From Cellulophaga sp. Hel_I_12 (GTDB lineage Bacteria; Bacteroidota; Bacteroidia; Flavobacteriales; Flavobacteriaceae), in the NCBI RefSeq assembly GCF_000799565.1, contig NZ_JUHB01000001.1:3103501-3167500 (forward strand): a DNA stretch of 64,000 bases, written 5' to 3'. Below the pieces are notes generated by a model that saw only the letters and a program-made list of their open reading frames with translations, was not told the origin of the DNA and did no database searches. Below are positions 61,986 to 64,000 of this stretch, one piece after another. Positions within the stretch are counted from its first letter, which is position 1; each line of letters starts with the position of its first letter. Made by a program: the position numbers and the translations under genes.

Positions 61986-62223
61986 AATGATTTATTTTAC
62001 TTAAAAGTATGAAATAAAACCCTAACAATCATTAATTTAATGTAATAAATCGACAAGCTGCACTTTAAAAGAGTTTTGAATGAATCCAAGATAAAATGAA
62101 ATTTAGACGCACTTTATTCAGTTCAAGATACTAGAAATTAAGACTATTCAAAACATAACGAAAATTGAAACTAGCGTAAAAAAGTAAGCTATCGAAGTTT
62201 TATTTGCCTTGGCTCGTATTGGT

Positions 62224-63564
62224 TTATTTGCTTAGTCTTTTGCTAAGTTCTTCTAATTCTACGCCTTTGGTCTCTGGCATCATAAATTTAACGAAGGCCA
62301 GTTGCAAAACCATCATACCTGCAAAAAATATAAATATAGGCCAAGGATTGTCTTTAAAAATACCGTTGTCACTATCTAAAAAAATGGGTGTAATTAAGGT
62401 GATGATGGCTGCAAAAACCCAATGAACACCGGTTCCCCATGATTGTCCGGCTGCTCTAACTTTATTCGGGAATATTTCAGAAATAAACACCCAAATAACG
62501 GCACCTTGCCCAATGGCATGCGAGGCAATAAATACGAGAACAAAAATCAATAAAAGCGTAGCACTGGCTCCTGTATAAAAACACCATCCTACCATTCCTA
62601 AGCTTATAATATAGCCTACTGAACCTATGAACATCAATTGCCTCCTACCTAATTGATCAATGAGTCGAACGCCGACCAATGTAAAAATTAAATTAACGAT
62701 ACCAATGGAAATAGAAGCGAAGAGCGAGTCTTCACCGCCCAAACCAGCACGTTCTAGAATTTCAGGGGCGTAATATAAAACAAAGTTGATCCCAGATAAT
62801 TGGTTGAAAAATGATATTAAAAAGGCCAGTATAATAGGTTTATTGTAGGTTCCATTAAATAGTTTTTCTTTCGAAAGATTTCGTTGTAAAGATTCTTTTA
62901 TCTCTTTAAGCTTAGTGACAGCCAATTCTTTTGTTGAAATAGTTTCTAACACTTTTAAAGCGCCCTCGTCATCATTTTTACGAATTGCGAGCCAACGTGG
63001 ACTATTGGGAATCTTTAATACCATCACCGTATAAATGATGGCTGGAATAGCTTCAACTCCAAGCATCCAGCGCCAATCATTAATGCCATCAAATCCTTTT
63101 AAAAAGTAGTTAGAAATAAAGGCGATAAAGATCCCAAAAACAATATTAAATTGATACGAAGCTCCTAATTTACCTCTATTCTCTGCACTTGATATTTCAG
63201 AGATGTAAATAGGCGCTGCTACAGATGATGCTCCAACGCCTAAGCCGCCAATAAATCTAAAGAATGAAAACAAATAAGGATCAGGTGCTAGGGCAGAACC
63301 CAAAGCAGAAATGGTATAGAGAACCCCTATCCAAAACAAGGTTTTTTTTCTCCCTATACGATCACAAGGAATACTTCCTAAAAGAGAACCAATTACCGTA
63401 CCCCATAAAGCCATCGACATAATAAAAGTGCCATGAAACCAGGGGGAGGTGTTCCATAATTGTTTAATAGGTAGGTTGGCACCAGAGATAACAACAGTGT
63501 CAAAGCCAAATAAAAATCCGGCAAGAGCCGCTGTAAGTGCTATTCGTATAATTTTTGCGTTCAT
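62224..63564 (-). CDS. MFS sugar porter
   Basis: A 446-residue major-facilitator transporter of the sugar-porter family: GFDTVVISGANLPIKQ in helix 1, CDRIGRKKTLF in the first cytoplasmic loop, the central loop with SPRWLAIRKN, DQLGRRQLMF in the second half, and PETKGVELEEL at the end (PESxxxxLE signature). Sugar plus H+ or Na+ import is likely; the sugar is unknown. Stretch 61986-62223 upstream of its stop holds no other gene. Confidence 0.9.
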   Translation of the reverse strand: MNAKIIRIALTAALAGFLFGFDTVVISGANLPIKQLWNTSPWFHGTFIMSMALWGTVIGSLLGSIPCDRIGRKKTLFWIGVLYTISALGSALAPDPYLFSFFRFIGGLGVGASSVAAPIYISEISSAENRGKLGASYQFNIVFGIFIAFISNYFLKGFDGINDWRWMLGVEAIPAIIYTVMVLKIPNSPRWLAIRKNDDEGALKVLETISTKELAVTKLKEIKESLQRNLSKEKLFNGTYNKPIILAFLISFFNQLSGINFVLYYAPEILERAGLGGEDSLFASISIGIVNLIFTLVGVRLIDQLGRRQLMFIGSVGYIISLGMVGWCFYTGASATLLLIFVLVFIASHAIGQGAVIWVFISEIFPNKVRAAGQSWGTGVHWVFAAIITLITPIFLDSDNGIFKDNPWPIFIFFAGMMVLQLAFVKFMMPETKGVELEELSKRLSK

Positions 63565-63598
63565 TAGTTCGTTGGTTTCTGTAAAACTAATGAAAAAA

Positions 63599-64000
63599 TC
63601 AAACGAAACTTTTTATATAGTTCATAATAATGGTAGTGGCTCCTTTATTCTTCGAAATATAGCCTGTATTGATGTTTTTAGTGCTGTTGTAATACGCCTC
63701 AGAACTCAGTAGTTGCTTCATCTGCGCGCTAAACGCTTCGAGGCTAGAAATAGCTATAATTCCTTTTTGGAGGACTAAATCTTCCGCTTCTTTAAAGCCA
63801 TGGTACTTAGGACCGATAAGCACAGGAATTCCAAAGACAGCTGGTTCTAGGGTATTGTGGAGCCCAGTAGCAAACCCACCACCAACATAGGCAATATCAG
63901 CATAACAATATACCTTGGTGAGTAAGCCAATGGTGTCCATAATCAAGACATCGAACTGAGAAATATTCTTAGTATCTAATTCAGAATACAAGATTACTTT
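63599..64000 (-). CDS. waaA: KDO transferase, C-terminal part (cut by window edge)
   Basis: 134 codons of an open frame run off the right edge (N-terminal part missing). The segment VLIMDTIGLLTKVYCYADIAYVGGGF, then GLHNTLEPAVFGIPVLIGPKY and FKEAEDLVLQKG, is the UDP/CMP-donor domain of 3-deoxy-D-manno-octulosonate transferase, which adds Kdo to lipid A. The apparent upstream end at 63991 is internal; the frame continues to 64000. Confidence 0.85.
   Translation of the reverse strand, partial: KVILYSELDTKNISQFDVLIMDTIGLLTKVYCYADIAYVGGGFATGLHNTLEPAVFGIPVLIGPKYHGFKEAEDLVLQKGIIAISSLEAFSAQMKQLLSSEAYYNSTKNINTGYISKNKGATTIIMNYIKSFV

Overview
The window reads as DNA of a marine-type Flavobacteriaceae (Bacteroidota). 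Reasons: AT-rich sequence, almost no Shine-Dalgarno sites, promoter boxes of the flavobacterial TAnnTTTG type, Bacteroidota-typical families (HYC_CC_PP, DUF2911, DUF3347, haem-binding CxxCH proteins, outer-membrane beta-barrel_3 receptors), and an NrdB with an N-terminal ATP-cone as known from Leeuwenhoekiella. The genus cannot be fixed from the sequence alone.

Layout. (A) 1-16.3 kb, minus strand: one long, tightly packed gene row. Its upstream end carries a Met-rich lipoprotein, small membrane and HMA proteins. It continues through a lycopene-cyclase-like protein, Usp proteins, a type II NADH dehydrogenase, an amino-acid permease, a glycolytic module (archaeal-type GAPDH, class I aldolase, ATP-PFK), a dicarboxylate/amino-acid symporter, MgtC-like and dehydrogenase genes, and ends in an ATP-cone/Mrr-like nuclease cut by the window edge. 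(B) 16.3-20 kb, minus: an HMA-AraC regulator, an HYC_CC_PP protein and a TonB receptor. (C) 20.1-40.3 kb, plus: a copper/silver export and detoxification block (CusA-type RND pump, TolC, a multicopper oxidase fused to an outer-membrane barrel, DUF302, two DUF3347 proteins, haem-binding protein, DUF2231, FMN glutamate-synthase-like protein, K+ channel, permease, HMA-MauE, DUF305, CusB with a C-terminal DUF3347, second HMA-AraC regulator). (D) 40.4-50.8 kb, plus: an ArsR-controlled mercury operon (merTP, YncE propeller, HMA protein, merA, second flavin disulfide reductase), then a methyltransferase, an HMA-CDF transporter, CopA P-type ATPase, HMA chaperone and an MtfA-like peptidase. (E) 50.9-52.4 kb: tyrosine integrase, paired arm-type repeats and a 3' fragment of tRNA-Leu(UAG). 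This looks like the right-hand end of an integrated island covering everything to its left. (F) 52.4-52.9 kb: three 146-bp tandem repeats that each restart with the tRNA 3' end and a terminator. (G) 53.1-64 kb: ordinary chromosome (Na+/H+ antiporter, TonB receptor, haem-binding protein, nrdBA, sugar porter, start of waaA at the edge).

The island genes fit together as metal homeostasis: sensing (ArsR, two HMA-AraC), cytoplasmic export (CopA, CDF), trans-envelope efflux (CusA, CusB, TolC), periplasmic oxidation or binding (multicopper oxidase, DUF3347, Met- and His-rich proteins) and mercury reduction. They are accompanied by a stress and central-metabolism set whose link to metals is inferred only from position. 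The most unusual items are the HMA-AraC pair, the oxidase-barrel fusion, the hairpin array at 30.2-30.5 kb, the archaeal-type glycolysis genes on a mobile island, the ATP-cone nuclease, and the tRNA-derived tandem repeat at the island junction. Everything here was read by eye without database searches. Family names rest on recognised motifs.
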